Shown here: in pieces, positions 1-11,610 of the stretch
Numbering within the stretch: the stretch's first letter is position 1
Layout of the letters: every line of letters starts with the position of its first letter
Assembly (NCBI RefSeq): GCF_008807075.1
Contig: NZ_CP035632.1
Location: forward strand, 2,666,001-2,730,000
Length of the DNA stretch: 64,000 nt
Origin: Synechococcus sp. RSCCF101
Lineage (GTDB): Bacteria > Cyanobacteriota > Cyanobacteriia > PCC-6307 > Cyanobiaceae
Reading direction: 5' to 3'
Notes under the pieces: model-generated
Database searches by the model: none
What the model was told of the DNA's origin: nothing
The model's input: only the letters and a program-made list of their open reading frames with translations
Program-made: the position numbers and the translations under genes

Positions 1-339
1 CTCGACCCGGAGAACGCCGCCACGCCTCCACTGGTGCTGATCAACCCCGAGATCACCGCCAGCGGAGCCTCCGTCGACACCTACGAGGAGGGCTGCCTCA
101 GCATTCCCGGCGTCTACCTGAATGTGGTGCGCCCCACCACAATCGAGCTGAGCTACCGCGACGAGTTCGGCCGCCCGCGCAAACGCAAGGCCGATGGTCT
201 GCTCGCCCGCTGCGTCCAGCACGAGATGGACCATCTGCGCGGCGTTCTGTTCGTGGACCGGGTCACCGATGAACTGGCCCTGAACGAGGAACTCCGCGAG
301 CACGGTTTCGATCGGGCCGCCGTCCGGGCGGTGGGCTGA
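1..339 (+). CDS. def: Peptide deformylase, 5' end outside window
   Basis: Removes the N-formyl group from nascent proteins in the cytoplasm. The frame is open from base 1 to a TGA at 337-339, giving 112 residues of the C-terminal part. Two of the three family motifs are visible: EGCLS (Cys codon 94-96, a metal ligand) and QHEMDH (first His codon 220-222, the HExxH metal/catalytic motif). The first motif (GxGLAAxQ) would lie upstream, so the gene is truncated by the window edge and not degenerate. A small membrane protein gene follows three bases after the stop. Confidence 0.95.
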   Translation, partial: LDPENAATPPLVLINPEITASGASVDTYEEGCLSIPGVYLNVVRPTTIELSYRDEFGRPRKRKADGLLARCVQHEMDHLRGVLFVDRVTDELALNEELREHGFDRAAVRAVG

Positions 340-342
340 CCG

Positions 343-540
343 ATGCCGATGCACCCGCTGGCAGGGGTTTTCCTGGCCCTGGCCTGTGTTCTTGGAATCG
401 CCGCCACCGGTTCGGTCTTCGAGCTCGCTTACGGCGAGCCCGACCTGGGCGTCGGCCTGACGCGCCTGATCCTGGGCCTGTCTCTTCCGGGCACGGTCGT
501 GTCACTTCTGGTCGCGATTCGCTTCAACAAGCCCTCCTGA
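343..540 (+). CDS. Small two-helix membrane protein
   Basis: A 65-residue protein with two hydrophobic stretches, roughly residues 5-22 and 41-59, separated by an acidic loop (YGEPD). The ATG lies three bases after the def stop, so it is probably cotranscribed and translationally coupled with def. A hairpin with 7-bp stem follows immediately. I do not recognise a named family; function unknown. Base composition and codon use match the neighbours, which supports a real gene. Confidence 0.7.
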   Translation: MPMHPLAGVFLALACVLGIAATGSVFELAYGEPDLGVGLTRLILGLSLPGTVVSLLVAIRFNKPS

Positions 541-568
541 AAGCCCGAGCCTCCCCCGGAACGGGCTT
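541..568 (+). terminator. Terminator-like hairpin after def operon
   Basis: AAGCCCG at 541-547 is the perfect inverse complement of CGGGCTT at 562-568, starting directly after the stop of the small membrane protein gene. There is no long T tract, so an intrinsic terminator is likely but not certain. Confidence 0.5.
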
Positions 569-597
569 CTACGATCCGGGTCCACCCGAGCGTCAGC

Positions 598-1182
598 ATG
601 CTTCTCCGAACGGTTGCGCCCTCCCTGCTCGCCGGCAGCGCCGCCCTCCTGGCCGCCTCTTCAGCGGTCCCGGCCCAGGCCTCCCTGTTCGGGACCCAGG
701 AGGTGGATGCCAGCCGCTTCCTGATGGTGGCTGCCCCCATCGGCAGCGGTGAGCGCTACCAGCTCAACATCTACGAGCAGCGCGGCGATCAGCGCCCCTG
801 CTTCGCCGTCTCCGGTGCCAACCCAGGCATCGTGGACCCCCTGCTGGCCACCTTCAATTTCACCGGGGTCTGCAGCCGCTACATCGATGGCAACGGCTAC
901 TCCCTTCGCATCGGTGGCAGCGACTTCGGCACCCGCTACCGCCTCAGCGTCGTCCGGCGCGGCGGCGACATGCAACTGCTGGCGGTTCCCTCCGGTGGGG
1001 CGGCCACGGCGGAGGCGGTGGTGGCCCGCACAGGCGGGCAGGCTCCCGGCTTCCTGCAGCTTCAGCTGGAGCCGGGCTGGAAGCTGATGCGCCGCACCTA
1101 CGGCGATCGTGCCCTCGGCCACATCTACGTGTACCGGGACGACTGGCCGGCTGGCGCGGTTGAGCCGCCAGCCGGTGGTTGA
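598..1182 (+). CDS. DUF3747 family secreted protein
   Basis: A 194-residue protein with a clear N-terminal signal peptide (residues 1-28, ending PAQA) followed by a globular domain with the pattern FLMVAAPIG ... YQLNIYEQ ... CF ... C, which I recognise as the cyanobacterial DUF3747 family. Two cysteines (in RPCFAV and GVCSRY) could form a disulphide in the periplasm. Molecular role unknown. It stands alone on the plus strand between the def operon and rpsU. Confidence 0.8.
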   Translation: MLLRTVAPSLLAGSAALLAASSAVPAQASLFGTQEVDASRFLMVAAPIGSGERYQLNIYEQRGDQRPCFAVSGANPGIVDPLLATFNFTGVCSRYIDGNGYSLRIGGSDFGTRYRLSVVRRGGDMQLLAVPSGGAATAEAVVARTGGQAPGFLQLQLEPGWKLMRRTYGDRALGHIYVYRDDWPAGAVEPPAGG

Positions 1183-1226
1183 GGGGGGATTGGTAAGGTG
1201 GTGGGCTGTGATTGGCCCCGCGCTTG

Positions 1227-1397
1227 ATGACCCAGGTCACCGTCGGTGAGAACGAAGGCATTGAATCGGCACTGCGCCGGTTCAAGCGCCAGGTGTCGAA
1301 GGCCGGCATCTTCGCCGATCTCAAGCGCCTGCGTCATCACGAGACTCCGGTTGAGAAGTACAAGCGCAAGCAGCAGCAGCGCCGCCGCCGCCGCTGA
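1227..1397 (+). CDS. rpsU: 30S ribosomal protein S21
   Basis: A 56-residue highly basic protein beginning [20 protein letters not shown] and ending in a run of arginines, the usual cyanobacterial S21 form; part of the small ribosomal subunit. The frame is open from a TTG at 1212, but I prefer the ATG at 1227 because it gives the conserved S21 N-terminus. Codon use is typical of the window. Confidence 0.95.
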   Translation: MTQVTVGENEGIESALRRFKRQVSKAGIFADLKRLRHHETPVEKYKRKQQQRRRRR

Positions 1398-1511
1398 GCG
1401 CCTCCGGAAGCGCTGTGTAACAAGGGCTACCGAGTCGTTACGGCTTGTGTTTGGGGCCTCCCCGTGGCCGCGATGCTCCCAATGATGGAAGCAGGCCCAA
1501 GGGAGGTTCCC

Positions 1512-1652
1512 ATGTCCGCCAGGCTCAGTTCGTTCCTGCGTTGGCTCGGCGACAGCCTCAGCCACGCACTCGGCAATCCCCGCGAGGAGAAAGCGCACCA
1601 GCCCCCCGCTGTCGGCGCCCAGCCCTATCCCGACCATCCCCACAAAGCCTGA
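1512..1652 (+). CDS. Small conserved-looking protein
   Basis: A 46-residue ORF whose ATG follows a good ribosome binding site (GGGAGG at 1501-1506). The N-terminal half is an amphipathic segment (SSFLRWLGDSLSHALG), the C-terminal half is Pro/His rich. I do not recognise a family. The RBS and the compact fit between rpsU and the convergent comM gene are the main evidence that it is real. Confidence 0.5.
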   Translation: MSARLSSFLRWLGDSLSHALGNPREEKAHQPPAVGAQPYPDHPHKA

Positions 1653-1667
1653 CGCCGCTGGCCTCGT

Positions 1668-3263
<1,596 letters not shown>

Positions 3264-3338
3264 CGATCTCAGGCGGGTGCCATCGGTTCATGCCACCCCT
3301 GTCACGCTCGCCCGACCCCTGCTCTTCCCCGGCGAGCC

Positions 3339-3683
3339 ATGCCTGCTGACGAGACGATCTTCTCCCGCATCCTGCGCGGGGAGATTCCCTGTGATGAGGT
3401 CTACGGCGATGAGCGCTGCCTGGCCTTCCGGGACATCCAGCCCCAGGCGCCCGTGCATGTGCTGGTGATCCCCCGCCGCCCGATCGTGAACCTGAATGAG
3501 GCGGAGGACGCCGATGCGCCGCTGCTGGGGCATCTGCTGCTGGTGGCGGCCCGGGTGGCGCGTCAGGAGGGGCTCACGGCCTGGCGCACGGTGATCAACA
3601 ACGGCGCCGAGGCCGGCCAGAGCGTCTTTCATCTGCATGTGCATGTGATCGGTGGCCGATCGCTCGCGTGGCCACCGGGCTGA
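3339..3683 (+). CDS. HIT family nucleotide-binding protein (HINT type)
   Basis: A 114-residue purine nucleoside phosphoramidase-type protein. The histidine triad is intact as HLHVH (H98, H100, H102), with the HINT-type N-terminus (DETIFSRILRGEIPCD). The frame is open far upstream, but this ATG (3339) gives the standard HINT length. The C-terminal GGRSLAWPPG is the usual ending. It lies 31 bases upstream of the ABC transporter gene and is probably cotranscribed with it. Confidence 0.92.
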   Translation: MPADETIFSRILRGEIPCDEVYGDERCLAFRDIQPQAPVHVLVIPRRPIVNLNEAEDADAPLLGHLLLVAARVARQEGLTAWRTVINNGAEAGQSVFHLHVHVIGGRSLAWPPG

Positions 3684-3714
3684 AGCGCGAGAATGCCCGC
3701 TTCCGCTGAACCCC

Positions 3715-5697
3715 ATGGGCCCCCTGACGGCTTTCCGCAACCAGCTCGGCAAGCTGCAGCGACTGGCTCAGCCCTACTTCCTCCCGATTGAGGAGACCAG
3801 CGGCGCCCAGTTCTTCCTTCTCGTTCTCTCCCTGCTCGCGATCGTGGTGGGGGTGACCGTTCTGATCCTCACCGCATCGGTGGCGGCGGCGGGCCGCTTC
3901 CTGCCCGTTCTGAGTGCCCGGTTCCTGCCCGGCATCCCGGATCGGATCTCCTCCCTCTGGGGCTCTCCCCTCGGGCTGGTGCTGATGGCGCTGATGGCCG
4001 GCGGGTTCGTGGCCTTCCTGTCCATGCGCACCAAATTGCGTCAGGGCCGCTGGCTGCCCTGGCTGCTGATGGGCGTGATCACGCTGCTGATCCTGGTGAT
4101 CAACGGCATCAATGTGGGCATCAGCTTCATTGCGCGGAACGTTGATAACACCCTGGTGGCCTTTGACGAGGAGGGCTTCTGGAAGATTGTGGCGATCTAT
4201 GCCTTCTGTCTCGTCCTGGCGCTGCCGATCCGAGCGCTTCAGAGTTATCTGATCCCCAAACTCGGCCTGTTGTGGCGGGAATGGCTCAGCGGGCGGCTGC
4301 TGGCCCGCTACATGTCCAATCGGGCCTACTACATCCTCAACCCGAACGACGAGTCCTCATCGGACATCGATAACCCCGACCAGCGGATCTCGGACGATAC
4401 CCGCAGCTTCACCGGAACGAGTCTGTCGGTGCTGGTGGAGGTGATCGCGGCGCTGCTGACCTTCTTCAGTTTCATCATCGTTCTCTGGAACATCAACGGC
4501 CGCCTCGCATTGCTGCTGCTTGCCTACTCCGTGATCGGAACGGGTCTGATCGTCTTTGCCAGTCGCCGTCTGGTGGCGCTCAACTACCAGCAGCTCAAGC
4601 TGGAGGCCGACTTCCGCTATGGCCTGGTCCACATTCGCGACAACGCCGAATCGATCGCTTTCTACCGAGGTGAGCGGCAGGAGTCGAAGGAGGCGGAGCG
4701 TCGCCTGGACGGCGCGATCCGCAACTACGACCGGCTGATCATCTGGGAGGCGATGATCAGTGTGATCCAGCGCTCCTACGACTACTTCTCACGCTTTCTG
4801 CCCTGGCTGGTGATCGCACCGATCTACTTCGCACGGGAGGTTGACTTTGGCGTCTTCGGTCAGTCGAGCATCGCTTTCTCCCAGGTGCTGTTCTCGGTCA
4901 GTTACATCGTCAACAACATCGACCGTCTGGCGGCCTTCTCCGCCAGCATCAGCCGTCTCGAGGGCTTCCAGGGGCGCGTCGATGGAATCGGCCGCAGCCA
5001 GGTCGAGCAGCTCCCTCCGGCCGAGAGCCCAGCCGCAAGCGGCGATGCGATCGTGGTGCGCCACGTGAATCTCACCCCACCGGAGAGCGAGCGCCTGCTG
5101 ATCCGGGACCTCAGCCTCTCGCTCGACAGCCACGACCGGCTGCTGGTGGTGGGCCCGAGCGGCTGCGGCAAGACCTCATTCCTGCGCATGGTCAGCGGCC
5201 TCTGGCCGGTCAGCTCAGGCGATGTGCAGCGACCGGCGGTGGGCGAGCTGCTGTTCATTCCGCAGAAGCCCTACATGATCCTGGGCAGCCTGCGGGAGCA
5301 GCTCTGCTATCCCCAGCAGCCCCATCGCTTCAGCGATGAGCATCTTCGCTCCGTGCTTGAGCAGGTGTGTCTGCCGGATCTGGTCCAGCGCTATCCCGAT
5401 CTGGATGTGAAGCAGGACTGGCCCCGGCTGCTCTCCCTGGGGGAGCAGCAGCGCCTGGCCTTTGCGCGCCTGTTGCTGAATTCTCCCAAGTTCGTGGTGC
5501 TCGATGAGGCCACCAGTGCCCTCGACGTGGCCACGGAACGCCATCTCTACGGTCTCCTGCGCCAGCGGGAGATGGCCTTCATCAGCGTCGGACACCGCCC
5601 CACCCTGGTGAGCTTCCACCACACCGTGCTCGAACTGGTGGGGGATGGCGGCTGGCGTCTGCTTCCGGCCGCCAGCTATGACTTTGAAACCACCTGA
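3715..5697 (+). CDS. SbmA/BacA-like ABC transporter, fused membrane and ATPase domains
   Basis: A 660-residue half-transporter. The N-terminal part holds about six hydrophobic segments (first at residues about 33-60) and the EAFY-like stretch (DNAESIAFYRGERQE) characteristic of the ABCD / YddA-SbmA-BacA group. The C-terminal ATPase has Walker A GPSGCGKTS near 480, the signature LSLGEQQRLAFARLL near 574 (the usual LSGGE is LSLGE, as is normal for this subfamily) and Walker B FVVLDEATSALD near 595. Relatives move vitamin B12, peptides or long-chain acyl groups; the substrate here is unknown. The ATG at 3715 was chosen since the open frame upstream overlaps HIT. Confidence 0.88.
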   Translation: MGPLTAFRNQLGKLQRLAQPYFLPIEETSGAQFFLLVLSLLAIVVGVTVLILTASVAAAGRFLPVLSARFLPGIPDRISSLWGSPLGLVLMALMAGGFVAFLSMRTKLRQGRWLPWLLMGVITLLILVINGINVGISFIARNVDNTLVAFDEEGFWKIVAIYAFCLVLALPIRALQSYLIPKLGLLWREWLSGRLLARYMSNRAYYILNPNDESSSDIDNPDQRISDDTRSFTGTSLSVLVEVIAALLTFFSFIIVLWNINGRLALLLLAYSVIGTGLIVFASRRLVALNYQQLKLEADFRYGLVHIRDNAESIAFYRGERQESKEAERRLDGAIRNYDRLIIWEAMISVIQRSYDYFSRFLPWLVIAPIYFAREVDFGVFGQSSIAFSQVLFSVSYIVNNIDRLAAFSASISRLEGFQGRVDGIGRSQVEQLPPAESPAASGDAIVVRHVNLTPPESERLLIRDLSLSLDSHDRLLVVGPSGCGKTSFLRMVSGLWPVSSGDVQRPAVGELLFIPQKPYMILGSLREQLCYPQQPHRFSDEHLRSVLEQVCLPDLVQRYPDLDVKQDWPRLLSLGEQQRLAFARLLLNSPKFVVLDEATSALDVATERHLYGLLRQREMAFISVGHRPTLVSFHHTVLELVGDGGWRLLPAASYDFETT

Positions 5698-5706
5698 GCG
5701 CCGTCG

Positions 5707-5892
5707 ATGAGCTCTGCACCGCCGTCCCCAAGCACCAGTGCCACCACCGGCGATGTGCCCGACTTCGGCTGGAGCGCCTACGCCGAGCGGGTCAACGGCC
5801 GCTTCGCCATGGTCGGCTTCGCCGCCATCCTGCTGATCGAGGGGCTCAGCGGTCAGACCTTCCTGCACTGGGCCGGCCTCGTTCCCGGCTGA
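5707..5892 (+). CDS. hli: High-light-inducible one-helix chlorophyll-binding protein
   Basis: A 61-residue thylakoid membrane protein. The single helix carries the chlorophyll-binding signature AERVNGRFAMVGF followed by a hydrophobic run to residue 50, as in cyanobacterial Hli/Scp proteins that bind chlorophyll and dissipate excess energy around photosystem II. The N-terminal 20 residues are Ser/Thr/Pro rich and poorly conserved in the family. It starts nine bases after the ABC transporter stop, so it is probably the last gene of the HIT-ABC-hli operon. Confidence 0.92.
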   Translation: MSSAPPSPSTSATTGDVPDFGWSAYAERVNGRFAMVGFAAILLIEGLSGQTFLHWAGLVPG

Positions 5893-5944
5893 GGGCCGGG
5901 AGGGCAACGAGGACCGATGCCCTCCGCTGGCTCCGCTCACGGCC

Positions 5945-6451
5945 TCAGGGGAGCGCAATCAGATCCACCTGCCAGCGCCCGCCCCGGCTGACCTGCACTG
6001 CCAGCTGCCGGCCATCCGCCCTGAGGCTCAGGGCCCGAGGCACACCGTCTGGCTCCAGCGCGATCGGTACGGCTGCCGCCGCCTCCCGCCGGTAGAGCAC
6101 CACTTCGGTCCGACCCTGACGCCGACGGATCAGGGCCAGACGGGAGCCCCGCGCATCCACGGCCACGGCGACCGGCTGGGCGTCGGGCCGGTTGAGGCCC
6201 GGCAGGGGCACTGGTCGGCGGTCCTTCAGATTCAGCAGCACCACGGCGTCCCGTCCCCGGCGCTGCACGATCGCCGCCAGCCAGTTGCCCCCGAGCGACG
6301 GGTCCCGTTGACTGTCCGTGCCGGCGAACGCGGCCCGCAGCTCAGCGCTCCGCGGCATGCTGCCGCCGAGGCGGCATCCGGCCGTCAGTGGCAGAAGACT
6401 CAGCAGCAGGGCGGCGGCTCCCGCCAACCATCCCGGCCGTCGCCTGCTCAT
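5945..6451 (-). CDS. Lipoprotein with TolB-like beta-propeller repeats (short)
   Basis: A 168-residue protein with a lipoprotein signal peptide (Arg-rich n-region, hydrophobic core, lipobox LTAGC with Cys26). The rest shows repeated short beta-propeller-like strands (GGNWLAAIVQRRGRD, ARGSRLALIRRRQGR, ADGRQLAVQVSRGGR) of the kind seen in TolB-like WD40 proteins, but only about three repeats, too few for a closed propeller on its own. It overlaps the upstream lipoprotein gene by four bases (ATGA). The two may be halves of an ancestral propeller or pair up; that is inference. Confidence 0.75.
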   Translation of the reverse strand: MSRRRPGWLAGAAALLLSLLPLTAGCRLGGSMPRSAELRAAFAGTDSQRDPSLGGNWLAAIVQRRGRDAVVLLNLKDRRPVPLPGLNRPDAQPVAVAVDARGSRLALIRRRQGRTEVVLYRREAAAAVPIALEPDGVPRALSLRADGRQLAVQVSRGGRWQVDLIALP

Positions 6452-7026
6452 GGTGACGTGCCGGCCGTGCCCTCCGGGAGGCCCAGACGGCTGCCGGGTG
6501 GTCGGTCCGGCTCCAGGAGGGTGCTGAGATCGAGAAGCAGCACCGAAAAGCGACCGCGATGGAGGGTCTGCAGCGCGACGCTGCCGGCATCCGGGGCCAG
6601 GCTGAGGCTCACCGGCTCGTGCGCCGGGGGCAGGCGGAGGGGATGCAGCCGGCGGGTGCGACGGTCATGCACCAGGGCGAGCCGGCCCCTGCCCTGCTGG
6701 GTGATCAGGGCCAGGTAGCGGCCGTTCCAGCTCAGAGACGGTGAGCTGTGAGGCCGGTGACGCCGCAACAGCGGCAGGGGCACCCGCCGGCCCTGATCGA
6801 GATCCTGCAGCGCCACACTCGGCCTGCCCTGGAGATCCACCACGCTGGCCAGGTAACGGCCGTTACCGCTGAGCGCCGGCTGGCGCTGAGAGGTGCCGGG
6901 AGGCAGCTCGGCGGTGGCGGATCGCCTCGAGAGGCTGCAGCCCGGCAGCAGGAACAGCGACGTCAGCAGCGGCAGGGCGAGGAACCACGCTGCTCTGGAG
7001 GTCGGCGGGTCGGTGCCGGCGCTCAG
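6448..7026 (-). CDS. Lipoprotein with TolB-like repeats, probable CTG start
   Basis: A 192-residue protein if translated from the CTG at 7026. From there it reads as a lipoprotein: hydrophobic stretch AAWFLALPLLTSLFLL, lipobox-like LPGC (Cys30), then repeats such as SGNGRYLA and SWNGRYLALITQQGRGR that match the TolB-like strands of the next gene. The first in-frame conventional start is the GTG at 6843, which would remove the whole signal sequence. The CTG forms a four-base CTGA overlap with the stop of ycf66, just as the next gene overlaps by ATGA, so translational coupling probably drives initiation. Confidence 0.75.
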   Translation of the reverse strand: MSAGTDPPTSRAAWFLALPLLTSLFLLPGCSLSRRSATAELPPGTSQRQPALSGNGRYLASVVDLQGRPSVALQDLDQGRRVPLPLLRRHRPHSSPSLSWNGRYLALITQQGRGRLALVHDRRTRRLHPLRLPPAHEPVSLSLAPDAGSVALQTLHRGRFSVLLLDLSTLLEPDRPPGSRLGLPEGTAGTSP

Positions 7027-7949
7027 TCGTCGAACCGGGAGGAGTTGTCGCGGCTGGATGGACCGGATCGGGACCTGCCGGACGAGCCGCTGAGGGAGTA
7101 GCTGCTGCCCGAGTCAGGGGCGGGTGCTTCTGATTCCACGGTGGAGGACCCTGCGGCCCGCTCGGTGGTGCGGCGACCGACAGGGCCGCTCTCCCCGAGG
7201 GGTTCGACGTCGATCGAGGCCGCTGGGGCACTGCGGTCCGAAGCGCGTCCCACAGGCCGGCTGCCACGGCGGGCGTCGGCCCGTTGATTGCGGCGTGTCC
7301 CGAACCGGGACGCTTCTGCCGGCGAGGTCTCACCGGAGCCGGCCCTCAGATCGGGACGCCGGCGGCGCAGATCGGGGCGAGCTCCATCCGGCCGGGAAGA
7401 ATCCGGGCTGTCCCAGCCGTCGTCGGCGTCGCGGAAGCGACGGCTGGCCGCACGCTCGGGAATGGCCCGGGTCGGTCTGCGGACGCGGCCCTCGTCTTCA
7501 CGCTCGGGCGGTTCGTCGTAGCGGTCGTCGTCGTCGTAACGATTGCTGAGCCGGCGACGCAGGGGCCTGGGTTCATCGAATCGGTCGCGCTCATCCCAGT
7601 CGCGCCGGGATCCTCCGAGTCCGGGACGCGGACCCATGGGGGACTCCTCCTCCTCGAAGAAAGAGACCCGACGCGCCTGCTCGGTGGCGACCCCCCGCAG
7701 GCGCACGCTTTCGTAGGCGAAGAAGACGGTGGTCCCGGCGAGAAGAAACTGGCCGAACTGGAGGATCGGGTCCAGGCGCCAGCCCTGGAAGAAGAGGATG
7801 CCGCCGCACAGCAGACCGACCGCCGCGAAGAAGACGTCGTAATCGCGGGCCAGTGCCGGCCGGAAGCTGCGCATGAAATAGAGCAGCGCACCACCGACGG
7901 CCAGCACAATGCCGACGATGCTGGCCCAGTTGAGACTTGCGTTGACCAC
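7023..7949 (-). CDS. ycf66: Ycf66 family membrane protein
   Basis: A 308-residue protein. The first 95 residues form the conserved Ycf66 domain with three hydrophobic segments (about 8-26, 39-58 and 62-80; key strings NWASIVGIVLAVGGALLYF and FFQGWRLDPILQFGQ). The remaining 210 residues are a low-complexity tail rich in Arg, Asp, Ser and Pro, probably disordered and exposed to one side of the membrane. Ycf66 is encoded in some plastids and in cyanobacteria and has no established function. It heads a three-gene operon with two lipoproteins, joined by four-base overlaps; psbX lies just upstream on the same strand. Confidence 0.9.
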   Translation of the reverse strand: MVNASLNWASIVGIVLAVGGALLYFMRSFRPALARDYDVFFAAVGLLCGGILFFQGWRLDPILQFGQFLLAGTTVFFAYESVRLRGVATEQARRVSFFEEEESPMGPRPGLGGSRRDWDERDRFDEPRPLRRRLSNRYDDDDRYDEPPEREDEGRVRRPTRAIPERAASRRFRDADDGWDSPDSSRPDGARPDLRRRRPDLRAGSGETSPAEASRFGTRRNQRADARRGSRPVGRASDRSAPAASIDVEPLGESGPVGRRTTERAAGSSTVESEAPAPDSGSSYSLSGSSGRSRSGPSSRDNSSRFDD

Positions 7950-8004
7950 GGCTCCCGGCAGCGAAGGCGAGACGCTGCCGCGACCCGCCAGGACATCGGG
8001 CCAG

Positions 8005-8041
8005 TTTAAAGAGCCCGGAGGCGATCAAGCCACCCGGGCTC
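8005..8041 (-). terminator. Intrinsic terminator of psbX
   Basis: On the minus strand GAGCCCGG (8041-8034) pairs with CCGGGCTC (8018-8011), an 8-bp stem followed by CTTTAAAC. It sits 40 bases after the psbX stop and before the ycf66 start, so psbX is probably a separate transcript. Confidence 0.7.
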
Positions 8042-8080
8042 CGGCTGGATCTGGCCTTTGAGAGTGCAAGCCGGAAGGCG

Positions 8081-8203
8081 TCAGAGCTTGCGGTCGACCC
8101 GGTCGGCCTGGCTCACGAAGATCAGGGCGATGGTGGCGGGCACCACGACGATCACCGCTCCCCAGGCCAGGCTGCTCAGGAAGTTGGAGAGGGAAGACGT
8201 CAT
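8081..8203 (-). CDS. psbX: Photosystem II protein PsbX
   Basis: A 40-residue protein, too short for most ORF callers, read from the ATG at 8203. It begins [20 protein letters not shown], has one transmembrane helix (about residues 11-31, [14 protein letters not shown]) and a charged C-terminus (DRVDRKL), matching cyanobacterial PsbX, a single-helix subunit at the periphery of photosystem II near the QB site. The gene order psbX-ycf66-hli-ABC transporter-HIT agrees with the conserved picocyanobacterial arrangement. A clear terminator follows. Confidence 0.9.
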   Translation of the reverse strand: MTSSLSNFLSSLAWGAVIVVVPATIALIFVSQADRVDRKL

Positions 8204-8628
8204 GACGGTTTCGTCCGGGCGGTCACTGAGGAGACACGATCCTAGTCGTGGCCGGAGGAACGGCAGCTCCCCGGACCCTCGCCGTAGGGTTTTGTAGCGG
8301 CCTTCACCGCTTCAGCTCATTCCTCGTCTCCCCTCGTGCTGTCACCCACCGCGCTCGCGCCGCTGCTCATCTGGCTCGAACGGGGCCTCGCACTGGCTCT
8401 GGCGGTCTGGACGCTGATGTTCCTCTGCCGCATCGTCCTCACCTGGTACCCCGCCGTGGATCGCACGCGCGGGCCGCTGGCCGTGGTGAATGGCTGCACC
8501 GAACCGTTGCTCGCGCCGACCCGTCGCTGGGTGGCGCCGATCGGAGGGGTCGACGTGACCCCGGTGATCTGGGTCGGTCTGGTCAGCCTGCTCAGGGAGG
8601 TGCTCGTCGGGCAGCAGGGGCTGATCGT

Positions 8629-10043
<1,415 letters not shown>

Positions 10044-10169
10044 CCAGTCGCGCAGCAGGCCGCTGCGGACTGTATCAGCGCTGCCGGGCCCCGCCGGCGG
10101 CCTGGGAGAGCGAGTCTGTGCGTCGGTATGATCTGTCGCGGCGGGTGTTGCTGAGCACGGTCGCCCCAC

Positions 10170-10251
10170 GCGGATGTGGTGGAATTGGTAGACACGCACG
10201 TTTGAGGGGCGTGTGACTTCGGTCTTGCGAGTTCAAGTCTCGCCATCCGCA
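10170..10251 (+). tRNA. tRNA-Leu, anticodon GAG
   Basis: A type II (long variable arm) tRNA. The acceptor stem is GCGGATG / CATCCGC, D arm GTG...CAC with TGGTAGA, anticodon stem CACGT / GCGTG around loop TTGAGGG (anticodon GAG), variable arm about 14 bases, and T arm GCGAG-TTCAAGT-CTCGC. Discriminator A at 10251; CCA is not encoded. It reads CUC and CUU leucine codons. It sits between accC and an LpxB-like gene. Confidence 0.95.
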
Positions 10252-10277
10252 CTTTGGTTTCATCCCAGACGAGCGTT

Positions 10278-11579
10278 GTGAGTGGTTCCGCCGCCAGCGC
10301 TTTGTCGACACTTCCTCCCGGAGGCTCGGTCTGCCTGGTCTGCAACGGCCCTGGCGAGCTGAGCACCTGGGTGCGGCCCCTGGCCGAGGCGCTGCATGAG
10401 GCCATGCCCCTTCGGCCGCGCGCTGAGCAGGCTTCCCTGGCCCTGGATCTGGTGCTGGTGCCCTGTCCCAATGCCACGGGGAGGGAGCACCATGTGGCGT
10501 CAGACATGGGCCTCTTCCGGCGTGTGACGCCGGCGCGTGTGTTCTGGCGGCTTCTCTGCCGCCCCGGCCGCTGGGGACCCTGGCCCCGGCATGGAGTGGT
10601 GGTGTTCCTCGGTGGTGACCAGTTCTGGACCGTGCTCCTCTCGGCCCGGCTCGGCTACCGCCACCTCACCTACGCGGAATGGATCGCCCGCTGGCCCCGC
10701 TGGAACGACCGCATCGCGGCCATGAGCAGCCAGGCGCAGCAGCGACTGCCGCCGCGCTGGCGGAACCGCTGCACGGTGGTGGGTGATCTGATGGCGGATC
10801 TGCCGGCTTCGGCCCGTCGCTCCCAGCCCCTGCCCGAGGGGGAATGGGTGGCCCTGCTCCCCGGTTCCAAGCGAGCCAAGCTCCGGGTCGGCGTGCCCTT
10901 CCTGATGGAGACCGCCGACCGGCTCGCTGCCCGCCGGCCGGGCTGCCGCTTTCTCCTGCCTCTGGCGCCCACGGTGGCAGTGGAGGACCTGCTCGAGCAG
11001 GCCGGCCCCTCCAACCCGATCGCCCGCGCCTATGGGACCGGTCCGCTGCAGCCGGATGGAGCGATGCCCTGGTGCCTGCTCCTGCGCACGGCCGCGGGCA
11101 CCACGGTGCACGTGATCCGGAGCCATCCGGCCCATGCCTCCCTCAGCCAGTGTGCCCTGGCCCTGACCACGGTCGGCGCCAACACCGCTGAGCTGGGGGC
11201 GCTGGGGGTGCCGATGCTGGTGCTGGTCCCGACCCAGCATCTGGAGGTGATGCAGGCCTGGGATGGCTGGCTGGGGCTGATCGCCCGCCTGCCTCTGCTG
11301 CGGCGACTGCTGGGAGTGGCCCTCACCGCCTGGCGGATGCGCCATCGCGGGCTCCTGGCCTGGCCCAACATCTCCGCCGGGCGCATGGTCGTGCCGGAGC
11401 GGGTCGGGGCCATCACTCCGGAACAGATCGCAGCCGAAGCCGATGACTGGCTCTCCGCACCAGCCCGACTTCAGGGCATGCGCGATGACCTGCGCAGCCT
11501 GAGGGGGCAGCCGGGCGCCGTGGCGGCCCTTCGGCAGATGGTGCTGGAGCTTCTGCCGCCGGCTGCGGCCGGTCCCTAG
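10278..11579 (+). CDS. LpxB-like lipid-A-disaccharide synthase-related glycosyltransferase
   Basis: A 433-residue protein. The N-terminal part has the glycosyltransferase GT-B style opening ([23 protein letters not shown]), a middle [12 protein letters not shown] (the LPGSR-like motif of LpxB), and a C-terminal nucleotide-sugar-site-like stretch ([29 protein letters not shown]). This matches the cyanobacterial family usually annotated as lipid-A-disaccharide synthase-related; actual sugar donor and acceptor are unknown. The frame extends to a TTG at 10254, only three bases from the tRNA; I chose the GTG at 10278. Confidence 0.75.
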   Translation: MSGSAASALSTLPPGGSVCLVCNGPGELSTWVRPLAEALHEAMPLRPRAEQASLALDLVLVPCPNATGREHHVASDMGLFRRVTPARVFWRLLCRPGRWGPWPRHGVVVFLGGDQFWTVLLSARLGYRHLTYAEWIARWPRWNDRIAAMSSQAQQRLPPRWRNRCTVVGDLMADLPASARRSQPLPEGEWVALLPGSKRAKLRVGVPFLMETADRLAARRPGCRFLLPLAPTVAVEDLLEQAGPSNPIARAYGTGPLQPDGAMPWCLLLRTAAGTTVHVIRSHPAHASLSQCALALTTVGANTAELGALGVPMLVLVPTQHLEVMQAWDGWLGLIARLPLLRRLLGVALTAWRMRHRGLLAWPNISAGRMVVPERVGAITPEQIAAEADDWLSAPARLQGMRDDLRSLRGQPGAVAALRQMVLELLPPAAAGP

Positions 11580-11610
11580 CGTTCAGGACCTGATTGTCCG
11601 TTCGTTTGCC

